From JABWAN01 sp041918175 (GTDB lineage: Bacteria; Zhuqueibacterota; Zhuqueibacteria; Zhuqueibacterales; Zhuqueibacteraceae): a DNA stretch of 64,000 bases. The notes under the pieces were generated by a model, which searched no databases, was not told the origin of the DNA, and saw only the letters and a list, made by a program, of their open reading frames with translations. Made by a program: the position numbers and the translations under genes. Where the stretch lies: the NCBI GenBank assembly GCA_041918175.1, contig JAYRWE010000048.1:1-64000 (forward strand), in the 5' to 3' direction. Below, in pieces: positions 50,263-59,510 of this stretch. How positions within the stretch are numbered: the stretch's first letter is position 1; every line of letters begins with the position of its first letter.

Positions 50263-50303
50263 AGCTACCTACTTACTTTAGTTTGGTAAATCAGTAGGTA
50301 GCT
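50263..50303 (+). terminator. Terminator-like hairpin after the HNH gene
   Basis: AGCTACCTACT (50263-50273) pairs with AGTAGGTAGCT (50293-50303) in a perfect 11-bp stem, followed by TTCCTTTGCTTTC. It would cut transcription from the nrdJ promoter before the intact gene. A second AGGTTGTAA/TTACAACCT pairing is at 50323-50365. Confidence 0.6.
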
Positions 50304-50407
50304 TTCCTTTGCTTTCAGCAGCAGGTTGTAATGGTAATGGGGTAGCATCCATGTTTTTACAACCTCAATTTTCAATCTAACAACTCAGCCGACACGAAGG
50401 AGGAGGC

Positions 50408-50435
50408 ACATGGCCGCGAAAGCCACGGTATTAGA
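50408..50435. repeat. 28-bp direct repeat, right copy (nrdJ start)
   Basis: It is identical to 49437-49464. In this copy the start leads into the intact nrdJ gene. The preceding GAAGGAGGAGGCAC is a strong ribosome-binding sequence. Confidence 0.9.
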
Positions 50436-53226
50436 AGCTCCCGAGATCCGCACCAAAGAGAATGGCAAGGCCCACCACGAGCGGCCCACCGCGCTCTCCG
50501 TTACGCGCTATTTCACCGACGGGCGCACACATCCCTACGACGAAGTCAAATGGGAAAAACGCTCCGCCCTCATCACCAATGAAAAGGGCGAGGCCGTCTT
50601 CCGCCAAGACGACATCGAAGTGCCCACCACGTGGTCGCAAACCGCGACCAATGTTGTCGTCAGCAAATATTTCAACGGCAAAATTGGAACGCCCAAACGC
50701 GAGAGCAGCGTGCGTCGTTTGATCGAGCGCGTGGCCGCGACCATTCGCGATTGGGGTCTCTCCGGAAAATATTTTTCTTCCTCCGAAGACGCGAATGTCT
50801 TCTATGAAGAGCTGGCGCACTTGCTTGTGCAGCAAAAACTCGCCTTCAACAGTCCCGTTTGGTTTAACTGTGGAATTGAGCCGAAGCCGCAATGCTCCGC
50901 GTGCTTCATCAATTCCGTTGAAGACCGCATGGAGTCGATTTTGGAATTGGCCAAGACCGAAGGCATGCTCTTCAAATGGGGTTCGGGCACGGGTTCGAAT
51001 CTTTCCACGCTGCGTTCTTCCAAAGAAAAACTTTCCGGCGGCGGCGTGGCCAGCGGCCCGGTGAGTTTCATGCGCGGCTTTGATGCATTTGCCGGTGTGA
51101 TTAAAAGCGGCGGCAAAACCCGACGCGCCGCGAAGATGGTCATTCTCAACATTGATCATCCCGACATCGAAGAGTTTATTGACAGCAAAGCGGGCGAAGA
51201 GAAGAAAGCGTGGGCATTGATCGACGCGGGTTATGACGGCTCGTTCAACGGCGAGGCGTACAACTCGATCTTCTTTCAAAACGCCAACCACAGCGTGCGC
51301 GTGAATGATGCGTTCATGCAAGCCGCGCAAGCTGATCGTGAGTGGCAAACCCGTGCGGTGACGACGGGCGAAGTGGTCGATACTTATCGCAGCCGCGATT
51401 TGATGAAGAAGATTGCCGAAGCCGCGTGGCTCTGCGGCGATCCCGGCATGCAGTTCGATACCACGATCAACGATTGGCACACCTGCGCGAACACGGATAA
51501 AATTTATGCGAGCAATCCGTGCAGCGAATATATGTTTCTGAACGACACAGCCTGCAATCTCGCCTCGCTCAACTTGATGAAGTTCCGCAAAGAAGATGGC
51601 GGCTTTGATGCCGAGGCATTCAAACATGCGGTGCATATCACTATTCTCGCGCAAGAAATCATTGTCGATAACGCGAGCTATCCCACGCCGAGGATCGAAG
51701 CGAACAGCCACGAGTTTCGCCCACTCGGTTTGGGCTATGCGAATCTCGGCGCGCTGCTCATGGCTTCGGGTCTGCCATATGACAGCGAGGGCGGTCGCGC
51801 GTATTCCGCCATGATCACCGCGCTCATGCACGGCCAAGCGTATAAAACCTCCGCGCTCATTGCCAGCAAGCTCGGCCCGTTTCATTCGTTTGAAAAAAAT
51901 CGCGAGCCGATGTTGCGCGTCATCAAGAAGCACGCGGCGCATGTGGATAAAATCGATGCGAGCCACGTCCCTCCCTCACTTCTTTCATCCACCAAAAAAG
52001 TTTGGGATGAAGTCATCACCTTTGGCAGCGAATATGGCTTCAAAAATTCGCAAGTCACCGTGCTTGCGCCCACGGGCACCATTGGCTTCATGATGGATTG
52101 CGACACAACGGGAGTTGAGCCGGATATCGCGCTGGTGAAATACAAAAAGCTCGTGGGCGGCGGCGTGATCAAAATCGTTAATCAAACCGTGCCCGAAGCG
52201 TTGCGCAATCTTGGCTACAGCGCCGCGGAGCAAAAAGCGATTCTCGATTACATCGATAAGAACGACACGATCGAAGGCGCGCCCGGTTTGCAAGATGAGC
52301 ATTTGCCAGTGTTCGATTGCGCGTTCCAACCCGCGAAAGGCAAGCGTTCGATTCACTACATGGGCCACGTGAAAATGATGGCCGCGGTGCAGCCCTTCCT
52401 CTCCGGCGCAATTTCGAAAACCGTGAATATGCCCAACGACGTGACCGCGGACGACATTGCAGACACGTATCTCGAAGCGTGGAAGATGGGCTTGAAAGCC
52501 ATCGCAATCTATCGCGACGGCTGCAAACGCGTGCAACCGCTCAACACGAAGATGGATGCCGTAGAAACGAAGCAGTCGAGTGCGCCAGTGGGTGAGATGC
52601 CCAAACCTGTGCGTCGTCGTTTACCGGATGAGAGAAAATCCATCACGCACAAATTCAGCATTGCAGGACACGAAGGTTATTTGACCGTGGGCATGTATGA
52701 AGACGGCTCCCCCGGCGAAATTTTTGTGGTGATGGCAAAAGAAGGTTCGGTGGTTTCGGGTTTGATGGATTCGTTCGCGACCATGGTTTCGCTCGCGTTG
52801 CAATATGGCGTGCCGCTGCACGTGCTCGTGCGCAAGTTTCAGCACGCGCGCTTCGAGCCGGCCGGCTTCACCATCAATCCACAAATTCCGATTGCGAAGT
52901 CCATCACGGATTACATCTTCCGCTGGCTCGCGCTGAAATTTTTGCCGAAGGAAGAGCTGGGCTTGAGCAACGGCAACGGCCACAACGAAACCGAATCAGA
53001 GTTCGGCGAGAGCGTTGCGCCAGTGCATGCAAACGGCGCCTCGCAATCAACTCATGCGAACAATTCCGCAAGCGCAACGAAGTCTGCGCAAGCCGAGTCG
53101 TTGGAGAATCGTATCTTCCAAAGTCAATCCGACGCGCCGCCCTGCCACGAGTGCGGCAGCGTGATGGTCCGCAGCGGGAGTTGCTACAAATGTTTTAACT
53201 GTGGAGCAACGAGCGGGTGTTCGTGA
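50410..53226 (+). CDS. nrdJ: Adenosylcobalamin-dependent ribonucleoside-diphosphate reductase
   Basis: The 938-residue class II reductase has an alpha/beta barrel with FNSPVWFNCGI, the catalytic NPCSEYMFLNDTACNLASLNL segment in two parts (about residues 371-391), and APTGTIGFMMDCDTTGVEPD. The C-terminal zinc/redox tail contains CHECG and CYKCFNCG. It supplies deoxyribonucleotides without oxygen or an Fe-Mn subunit, depending on cobalamin. The start is the ATG after GAAGGAGGAGG. The original promoter at 49083 lies 1.3 kb upstream beyond the HNH unit, so transcription must read through it or use a promoter at about 50304-50400. Confidence 0.96.
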   Translation: MAAKATVLEAPEIRTKENGKAHHERPTALSVTRYFTDGRTHPYDEVKWEKRSALITNEKGEAVFRQDDIEVPTTWSQTATNVVVSKYFNGKIGTPKRESSVRRLIERVAATIRDWGLSGKYFSSSEDANVFYEELAHLLVQQKLAFNSPVWFNCGIEPKPQCSACFINSVEDRMESILELAKTEGMLFKWGSGTGSNLSTLRSSKEKLSGGGVASGPVSFMRGFDAFAGVIKSGGKTRRAAKMVILNIDHPDIEEFIDSKAGEEKKAWALIDAGYDGSFNGEAYNSIFFQNANHSVRVNDAFMQAAQADREWQTRAVTTGEVVDTYRSRDLMKKIAEAAWLCGDPGMQFDTTINDWHTCANTDKIYASNPCSEYMFLNDTACNLASLNLMKFRKEDGGFDAEAFKHAVHITILAQEIIVDNASYPTPRIEANSHEFRPLGLGYANLGALLMASGLPYDSEGGRAYSAMITALMHGQAYKTSALIASKLGPFHSFEKNREPMLRVIKKHAAHVDKIDASHVPPSLLSSTKKVWDEVITFGSEYGFKNSQVTVLAPTGTIGFMMDCDTTGVEPDIALVKYKKLVGGGVIKIVNQTVPEALRNLGYSAAEQKAILDYIDKNDTIEGAPGLQDEHLPVFDCAFQPAKGKRSIHYMGHVKMMAAVQPFLSGAISKTVNMPNDVTADDIADTYLEAWKMGLKAIAIYRDGCKRVQPLNTKMDAVETKQSSAPVGEMPKPVRRRLPDERKSITHKFSIAGHEGYLTVGMYEDGSPGEIFVVMAKEGSVVSGLMDSFATMVSLALQYGVPLHVLVRKFQHARFEPAGFTINPQIPIAKSITDYIFRWLALKFLPKEELGLSNGNGHNETESEFGESVAPVHANGASQSTHANNSASATKSAQAESLENRIFQSQSDAPPCHECGSVMVRSGSCYKCFNCGATSGCS

Positions 53227-53288
53227 GGAACTCTTCGAAATAGAAACCACTCCAAAGCAACGAATTGATTGCAACATAATCAAATATA

Positions 53289-53312
53289 GACCCCTCTTTG
53301 TTTTGAGGGGTC
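53289..53312 (+). terminator. Terminator hairpin after nrdJ
   Basis: GACCCCTC (53289-53296) pairs with GAGGGGTC (53305-53312) through a T-rich loop, 62 bp after the nrdJ stop and followed by ATTTA. It separates nrdJ from the TIR gene. Confidence 0.65.
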
Positions 53313-53334
53313 ATTTACCAAATGGAGAAAGGCC

Positions 53335-53931
53335 ATGGCTCGATTTAGAATATCCGAACTGAAAAGGAAGGCTCGGGCGAAGCTAGGGGATAGCCGAAAT
53401 GCTGAGGAGGCTCTATTAGAAGAAAATACGCGACTCCGGCCTTCATATGATATATTTATTTCACATAGCTTTCGTGATGCTGAAGCAATCTACGGCATCA
53501 AGGTGACGATTGAAGAGATGGGATATAAAGTGTATGTTGATTGGATCAATGACTCTCATTTGGATCGAAATAATGTCACAAAAGATACTGCTGAACTTCT
53601 CAAAGATCGAATGAGGTCGAGTCACTGTTTATTTTATGTTACTTCGGAGAACGCTAACAACTCCAGATGGATGCCTTGGGAATTAGGCTATTTTGATGGC
53701 CTTAAGGCCAAGGTTGCGATACTTCCTATCCGAGAAGATGAGAGCGTCACGGATACATATAAGGGGCCAGCATATTTAGGACTCTATCCGTATGTTACAA
53801 AAGCTCCTTCAGGAAAAGAGTTGAGGATACATAATTCGGAGTTTGATTGTAGCGATTTCGAAGAATGGTTGGGCTCAGGTAAGTATATTCTAATAGAGGG
53901 CGATGAAGAAGATTCAATAGAAATAGTCTAA
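53335..53931 (+). CDS. TIR-domain protein
   Basis: The 198-residue protein has GGAGAAAGG upstream. The TIR fold begins at about residue 40 (YDIFISHSFRDAEAIYGIK). KVYVDWINDSHLDRNNVT, a CLFYVTSENANNSRWMPWELGYFDG segment (in two parts) with the putative catalytic Glu, and a C-terminal acidic tail follow. Many bacterial TIR proteins use NAD and act in phage defence (for example Thoeris) or as effectors. The WELGYFDG ending resembles ThsB-like TIR proteins. No ThsA-like or other effector is adjacent. AT-rich codons suggest horizontal acquisition. Confidence 0.85.
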   Translation: MARFRISELKRKARAKLGDSRNAEEALLEENTRLRPSYDIFISHSFRDAEAIYGIKVTIEEMGYKVYVDWINDSHLDRNNVTKDTAELLKDRMRSSHCLFYVTSENANNSRWMPWELGYFDGLKAKVAILPIREDESVTDTYKGPAYLGLYPYVTKAPSGKELRIHNSEFDCSDFEEWLGSGKYILIEGDEEDSIEIV

Positions 53932-53958
53932 AAAATAAAACAATACACTTAGAGTCTG

Positions 53959-54231
53959 TCATTGCAGAATGCGCAAAATTCGAATCGTGCTTTTGGTTTC
54001 TTGATAAAAAATAATATGGCTTCCGGCGGGATAACTGAATGGAGCCCCTTTGATTTCAGAACGTTTTCTTCCAGAAACAATGCCCGCTGCAATAGCGCGG
54101 CACTTCCCCATGATTTGGTTGAAGTATTTTTCCGATTGGCTTTCGCCCCACATTTGCTCGGTGTAGTCGACGATCTCTCGCAGGTCAATACGAGCTTTGA
54201 GCGTGAGCGCCAACTTTTTTGTCGGTTTCAT
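53959..54231 (-). CDS. ParE/RelE-family toxin
   Basis: The protein has 90 residues. The start KKLALTLKARIDLREIVDYT, SQSEKYFNQI, KGAPFSYPAGSHIIFYQ and a last IRILRILQ strand follow the RelE/ParE fold. The usual short His/Arg-containing tail after that strand is missing, because a stop follows immediately, so the toxin may be altered or truncated. Its start overlaps the antitoxin stop by ATGA. Low-GC composition like the TIR gene. Confidence 0.78.
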   Translation of the reverse strand: MKPTKKLALTLKARIDLREIVDYTEQMWGESQSEKYFNQIMGKCRAIAAGIVSGRKRSEIKGAPFSYPAGSHIIFYQETKSTIRILRILQ

Positions 54232-54467
54232 CGCATCTTCCTAGCCTCGTTCAGAAGATCACCAAACTTAATTTCATCGGCATCAATTACCTCTCCTCGT
54301 TTCGCCTGCTCTAAACCGATCCCAATCTCAAAGTTCAAGCGTTCGAGTTTCAAACGATAGTAATTACCCAACGCTTCATTGATGTATTCTTCAGCGCTTT
54401 TATATCCTCCCGCTCGCACGGCGTCATACACGGCTTTTTGAATTTCCGGTGCGATTTGAAGTTCCAT
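54228..54467 (-). CDS. ParD-like antitoxin
   Basis: The protein has 79 residues from ATG 54467, with AGAGG upstream; other in-frame starts exist at 54482 and at GTG 54521. An N-terminal ribbon-helix-helix-like start (MELQIAPEIQKAVYDAVRAGGYKSAEEYINEAL) leads to an acidic C-terminal helix (GLEQAKRGEVIDADEIKFGD). The order antitoxin-toxin with a 4-bp overlap is typical of ParDE modules. Confidence 0.77.
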   Translation of the reverse strand: MELQIAPEIQKAVYDAVRAGGYKSAEEYINEALGNYYRLKLERLNFEIGIGLEQAKRGEVIDADEIKFGDLLNEARKMR

Positions 54468-54615
54468 AGCTTTGCCTCTCATCTCAGCTTTCGTTTTGCT
54501 GTTTGCATGATACCACTCCACTGGCTCAGGTTTTGTCTTGCGTCATGGCACGAGCAGCATAACGACTTTTTACAAATTCAACAAGCGCTTTTTCGCTTGA
54601 ACCGACCGTCGCTTT

Positions 54616-57600
54616 TCATTTAATCAAAACCACTCTGCGGCTAAAGCGGTGCGTGCCGGCATCCAATTCCACAAAATACACGCCCGTGCCGACCAGGCGC
54701 CTTGCTTCATCCCTCCCCTCCCACGCCACGCGCTTCATACCTGCGGATTGCAACTCGTGCACGAGCGTGCGCACCAATTGCCCTTGCTGATTGTATATGC
54801 GGAGATGCACATGTGCCGCTTCGGGCAGCGCATATGCGATGACCGTGCTCGCATTGAATGGGTTGGGATAATTTTGATAAAGCGCATACTCCGTGGGCAG
54901 ATTCTCAGCGAAAACGATTTTTGCAGCATGCGGGTCAGGTTGCACGCTCACTGCTTGCGGCATAATTTCCAGCGCGACCATCGCCCAATCCGTGCTGCCG
55001 CTGAACGTGCCTTTGACAAGCGCACTCGAGATCGAAGTGATGCGACGATCTTGCACCGCAAGCGAAGCCATGCTGTTTGAGACGCCGTGCTTCGCCTCGA
55101 TGCGCTCCAGATAGCCAGGCCCAGGCGTGTGCGTGCGATTGCGCATCGTGGCCGCGCAAAAGAGCATCACGTTCGCGGCGCTCGTGCTCATGTTGAAAGC
55201 ATAATAGTTCGTGTCCACGCCGCTGCTGCACAGACCGTTCGCACCGTTGGTGTTGACGCTCATCTTTTTGCCCAATGGATTTGCAAGCGCGACACCGGAA
55301 TAACGCGAGACCGTGATGACGGCGTTGCTCGGCGAACCTGCGAGCGTGGCAGTTACGACGCCGCTCGCCGCGGGCGTGCCTTGCGCCATCCACACTTCCA
55401 CGCCGGTCATGTTGCGGCCGGCACATTGTCGCTTCACCAACGTCCATTGCAATCCCAAACCCGAAACGGCATTTACCAATTTGCGCGGTCGTGTGGCAAT
55501 CGCGGCGAGATAAAGCTCGCTCGTGGCAGCAACGAGATTCGCGCTCGTCGCAACCGTGGTGAGATTGCTCGAACCTCCGCTCTGCGTTTCTTCATGCTTC
55601 ACCATGCCGCTGGTGATCTCGATAAACGTCGCGGTGATGGTCTTGTTCGAATTCATCGTGATTGTGATCGGGTTGGCGACGCTATTGCTCGCGCCGCTCC
55701 AATTCACAAACTCCCAGTTCGGTGCCGGCACAGCGGTGAGCTGCACTTTGGTGTCCGGCTCATACACATTGCCCGGCGGTGAAAGTGTGACCGTGCCGGA
55801 GCCGACGATATTCACATTCAGCTTGTAATATTTGCCGTGCGTCCAATTCATCCACGCGACGTTCTTGCCGGGGCGCGTCGGTGGCGGCGTGGCAAAGCTC
55901 GTTTTATAAAAATGATTCATGAGATAAAGCAAGCCGCGATCTTCCGGCTCTGCTTGGTAGTTCGCCTGTTGATAGAGCCATTCAAACGCGCGACGCAACG
56001 CGGCATTTTCCCAATTCCACACATCATACCCCGCGCGATAGAGTAGCACGGCTTGCGCGAGCGCGCCTTGCAATGCTTCATAGACATAATTCTCATGCGG
56101 CGGCGGCCACGCAAACGGTCCGCTGCGGCGTTGATCATCGGGCAACACGCCATCAACTGAATGGCCATTCATTTTCGCGCCAAGCGGATTGATCCCCACC
56201 GGCGCCGCGCTGTCCGCTTGCCACCACGCTTCGCCATAACTGAAATCCGCATACAAGATGCGATTGCCCAACCAGCCGCGAAACACCAGCGCCGTGCGGC
56301 CGAGTTCGTTTTTATCATTTAAGTATGCCGCGATTGCCGCGCGACTTGCGCCGCAATGAGTGCCCCAATTGTTCGCACGCTCTTCATGCGCCAGTTGCAG
56401 CGAACGATTGTCTTGCAAGGTATCGCGCAGCACGCTTTGCAGCCACGCACGAAACGTCGCGTCTTCTTCCGGCGACAAGCCGACCAAATCCGCGGCAATC
56501 ACATAAGCGAGCAACTCGCGACCGAGCGCGAGCGTTTCGCCGCTCTGCTCCGTGCCAATGGCTGCCATGCACGCTTGCCGCACTTGCTCGCGATAGTGCG
56601 CCAGGCCGGTGCGCGCATAGACCATCGCCTTCGCGAGCACGCGCACATTTAGCGAGTCATTTTGGTTTGCTAAGTTTGGCGCGGCTGCCGGCAAGTCCGC
56701 CTCCGCCTTCATCTCCGTCCAACTTGTGCCGGTTGTCGGAAGCGCGCTCAGTTCCGCTGCATTCACCCAAATACCGGAAGCAAATCTTTTGGCAGGAATT
56801 TTTGTGAACAGCGCTTTGACTTGCTTATTCGCACTCATCGTGATGGAAGCAGGACTCGCCCATCCTTGCAATGCGCCTTGCCAGCCGCTGAACACATAGC
56901 CCGAATCCGGCTGCGGCGTGAGCGTTACAATCTCGCCGTGATAATATGCTCCGCCCAAAGGATTCAACAATACCTTGCCGGAGCCTAAGGTGTCAATCGT
57001 CAACGTGTATTGCGTGAGCGCAGTAAAGTTTGCGATCACATTTTTATCGCCGCTCATCAACAGCGTTTGCGTTGTCATCGGCCCATCCAACGCGCCGTCC
57101 CAATCCTGAAACTTCCAACCCGTTGCCGGTATCGCGCTCACCGTCACATTCGTGTCTTGGTCATAAACATTGCCGAGCGGATCAAGCGTCACGCTGCCCA
57201 TGCCAACCACATTGCTCGTGAGCGTATATTGTCGCACAAATTGCTTCGCGCTCACGCCCGTGCCCGCGGAATTGCTCACATTGATTTTGCCCGTGGTTGC
57301 ATTTGCCGGAACGATCACGCGCAAACTCGAATCTGAGTCGAGCGTGAATGACGCAGCCGCGCCGTTAAAAGTTATTTGAGTGATAGCGACAAAGTTTTTG
57401 CCTTGAAGCAAAATCTCCGCGCCCTTTTGCGCATGCTCCGGCGCGAAAGAGTTGATCACCGGCTTCTGCGTTACGATGAAATCATTCACGCTCGTTGCAT
57501 TGCCGTCGGGATTGGCCACGACAATCTTTCCGGAAGTTGCTTGCGGCGGAACGATCGCGCGCGCTTGTGTGTTCGAATCAATCGTGAAGCTCGCGGCAAT

Positions 57601-59211
57601 ATTATTAAACCAAACACTCGTGAGCGTAGCGAGATGATTGCCAATGATCGTCACTTCCGCTCCGGCCGGACCATTCGTCGGCGAAAAAGTAGAAATCGTT
57701 GGCGGCGCGGTTAAGGTGAAATCGCTCGCGCTCGCAGCCATGTCAATCGCATTCGTGACGCGAATCTTGCCTTGCCCCGCACCGGGTGGCACGATTGCGC
57801 GCAATTGCGTGTTGGATTCAATGGTGAAGCTCGTGGCAGCGATGCCGTTGAAGGTCACGCTCGTGGTCGTGTTGAAATTCTGTCCGAAGATCGCTATCTC
57901 AGAATTGGCCGGCGCAGCCGTGGGCGAGAAAGAATTGATCGAGGGTTTATCGGCAACGAAGTCGACATAGTTGTGCAAGTAGTAGCGATTCACTTTATCC
58001 GCCGCGAGCACGAGCAAACCCGTGCCGTTGTTCACGCATTGTTTGGTCGCAGTCGGATTTTGAATTTCCAAATCCAGCGCGTTGGTGATAAACGCTGCGC
58101 CAAGCCCCACGGGAAACTGCAAATCCGCGAGGCTCGCGCTTTTGAGATAGATTGCGCTCGCGCCGGTTTCCGTGCTGCGCGTGATGACGTACAAACGTTG
58201 GTTGTCGTGATTGATGAGCGCAATCGGCTTCGTGTGCTCGAAATTGGCCGTGGCGAAAACATGTTTTGTCCAGGCACCGGCGACGTTGCGTTTGAGCACG
58301 TAAATGCCCGCGGCGCTCGCGCCCGTGAGATTGGTCTTCACTGCCGCGAAAAGATTGCCCGAGTTATCACACGCTGCGCGCAAGTGCAATTGATCATCAA
58401 TAATCTTGCCGACGCTCATGCCGTGTAGCGCTTCTTCGCGCGGTTGCCAAATGTTGTCCGGCTCGCCATCGTGGTGTGCGGCAAAATAAAGCGTTGAGTC
58501 TTTTTGATTGGACCACAACACGCCGAGTTTGCCATCAAACGCCACGAGCGTGGCAATGTCATCCGCATCCGTATCATTGCTCTGCACAGGAAGCACGAAT
58601 GGCGCGCCCCAAGTGAGATCATCGCCCATGCTGCGATTCATCATCACCTTGCCGCCCTCTGCCCATGTGACCCAAAGCTTGCCGCTCGAATCTTTATCTA
58701 ACACCAACGCTTCGGATTTTGAGCTGTTGATCGTAATCGGAAAACCAAAGTCGCGGGTATAAGCTTGGGTCGCAGCATCGTAGCTGAAGCGATAGAGCCG
58801 CGCCGAATTGCTCGTTGTGGTTGCGCCCGGATTGACCGTGTAAATATGCGAGGCGAGATAGAGGTGCTGCCCATCCCACAACGCATCCCCGCGACTGCTG
58901 CTGCGCGTGTCGAGCGCAGTGTTCGTCGTGCTCCAACTTTGCGTCGCCACATCGAAGCGATGAATTTCATAACGATTCGTGTTCGGATTCCACAGACTGC
59001 CCCACCACAGCCCGTCGTTCCACCACAATTTACTCTGCGGCTTTTCGGAAGTCGGCTCCGCGCTTGCCGTCGCGCCAAAATGAAAATCGCGATAGCCGGC
59101 CTCGGTTTGTGCCTGCGCGGAAAAATGCGTCAGCGCGAGCACGAGTGCAACGCGACTATAAGAGAGCACATGTGAAATTTTGCAGATTGGCATGACTGCG
59201 CTCAAACGCAT
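54616..59211 (-). CDS. Giant secreted multidomain protein with alginate-lyase-like domain and C-terminal sorting signal
   Basis: This is a 1531-residue protein with a signal peptide (about 1-34, ending SAQAQ). Order: an exo-sialidase/BNR-like or beta-propeller region (about 35-420), three IPT/TIG domains (about 423-660), two InlB-type B-repeats (about 662-815), an alginate-lyase-like helical domain (about 820-1120, with ANNWGTHCGASRAAIAAYL), a third B-repeat (about 1127-1200), a beta domain (about 1210-1430) and a C-terminal FlgD/type-A sorting domain (YQNYPNPFN ... GVYFVELDAG). It is preceded by GGGAG. A surface-bound or released polysaccharide-degrading protein is the best reading; the actual polymer is unknown. 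Confidence 0.85.
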   Translation of the reverse strand: MRLSAVMPICKISHVLSYSRVALVLALTHFSAQAQTEAGYRDFHFGATASAEPTSEKPQSKLWWNDGLWWGSLWNPNTNRYEIHRFDVATQSWSTTNTALDTRSSSRGDALWDGQHLYLASHIYTVNPGATTTSNSARLYRFSYDAATQAYTRDFGFPITINSSKSEALVLDKDSSGKLWVTWAEGGKVMMNRSMGDDLTWGAPFVLPVQSNDTDADDIATLVAFDGKLGVLWSNQKDSTLYFAAHHDGEPDNIWQPREEALHGMSVGKIIDDQLHLRAACDNSGNLFAAVKTNLTGASAAGIYVLKRNVAGAWTKHVFATANFEHTKPIALINHDNQRLYVITRSTETGASAIYLKSASLADLQFPVGLGAAFITNALDLEIQNPTATKQCVNNGTGLLVLAADKVNRYYLHNYVDFVADKPSINSFSPTAAPANSEIAIFGQNFNTTTSVTFNGIAATSFTIESNTQLRAIVPPGAGQGKIRVTNAIDMAASASDFTLTAPPTISTFSPTNGPAGAEVTIIGNHLATLTSVWFNNIAASFTIDSNTQARAIVPPQATSGKIVVANPDGNATSVNDFIVTQKPVINSFAPEHAQKGAEILLQGKNFVAITQITFNGAAASFTLDSDSSLRVIVPANATTGKINVSNSAGTGVSAKQFVRQYTLTSNVVGMGSVTLDPLGNVYDQDTNVTVSAIPATGWKFQDWDGALDGPMTTQTLLMSGDKNVIANFTALTQYTLTIDTLGSGKVLLNPLGGAYYHGEIVTLTPQPDSGYVFSGWQGALQGWASPASITMSANKQVKALFTKIPAKRFASGIWVNAAELSALPTTGTSWTEMKAEADLPAAAPNLANQNDSLNVRVLAKAMVYARTGLAHYREQVRQACMAAIGTEQSGETLALGRELLAYVIAADLVGLSPEEDATFRAWLQSVLRDTLQDNRSLQLAHEERANNWGTHCGASRAAIAAYLNDKNELGRTALVFRGWLGNRILYADFSYGEAWWQADSAAPVGINPLGAKMNGHSVDGVLPDDQRRSGPFAWPPPHENYVYEALQGALAQAVLLYRAGYDVWNWENAALRRAFEWLYQQANYQAEPEDRGLLYLMNHFYKTSFATPPPTRPGKNVAWMNWTHGKYYKLNVNIVGSGTVTLSPPGNVYEPDTKVQLTAVPAPNWEFVNWSGASNSVANPITITMNSNKTITATFIEITSGMVKHEETQSGGSSNLTTVATSANLVAATSELYLAAIATRPRKLVNAVSGLGLQWTLVKRQCAGRNMTGVEVWMAQGTPAASGVVTATLAGSPSNAVITVSRYSGVALANPLGKKMSVNTNGANGLCSSGVDTNYYAFNMSTSAANVMLFCAATMRNRTHTPGPGYLERIEAKHGVSNSMASLAVQDRRITSISSALVKGTFSGSTDWAMVALEIMPQAVSVQPDPHAAKIVFAENLPTEYALYQNYPNPFNASTVIAYALPEAAHVHLRIYNQQGQLVRTLVHELQSAGMKRVAWEGRDEARRLVGTGVYFVELDAGTHRFSRRVVLIK

Positions 59212-59510
59212 GAGCGGCTCCCGTTTTTGGTGATGAAGGCCACAGCCGTTTGCGAATTCGGAATCAGGTCCAATGCCGTTTGCATCGGAAATGTTGCGGA
59301 ACGAGAGGTTTGAACTCGGGAAGAGGTATGCCCCGCCTTGTCCCTAGCGGAAAGAAAAAAACTTCTGGTTGTGAGAACTCACAGAACAACCCACGGCGAG
59401 AGCCGTTTACAACGGGTCATATATAGCGGCAATGGCGCGCGAGTGCGTGCTAAAACTTCAAGAAAGAGTTTGCCGCAAACTCCGCAGTTTCCTCCCTTCT
59501 GCCGTATGTC
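59212..59510. other. Intergenic region between divergent genes
   Basis: This 299-base stretch should hold both divergent promoters. No consensus promoter, repeat or RNA is recognised. Confidence 0.4.
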
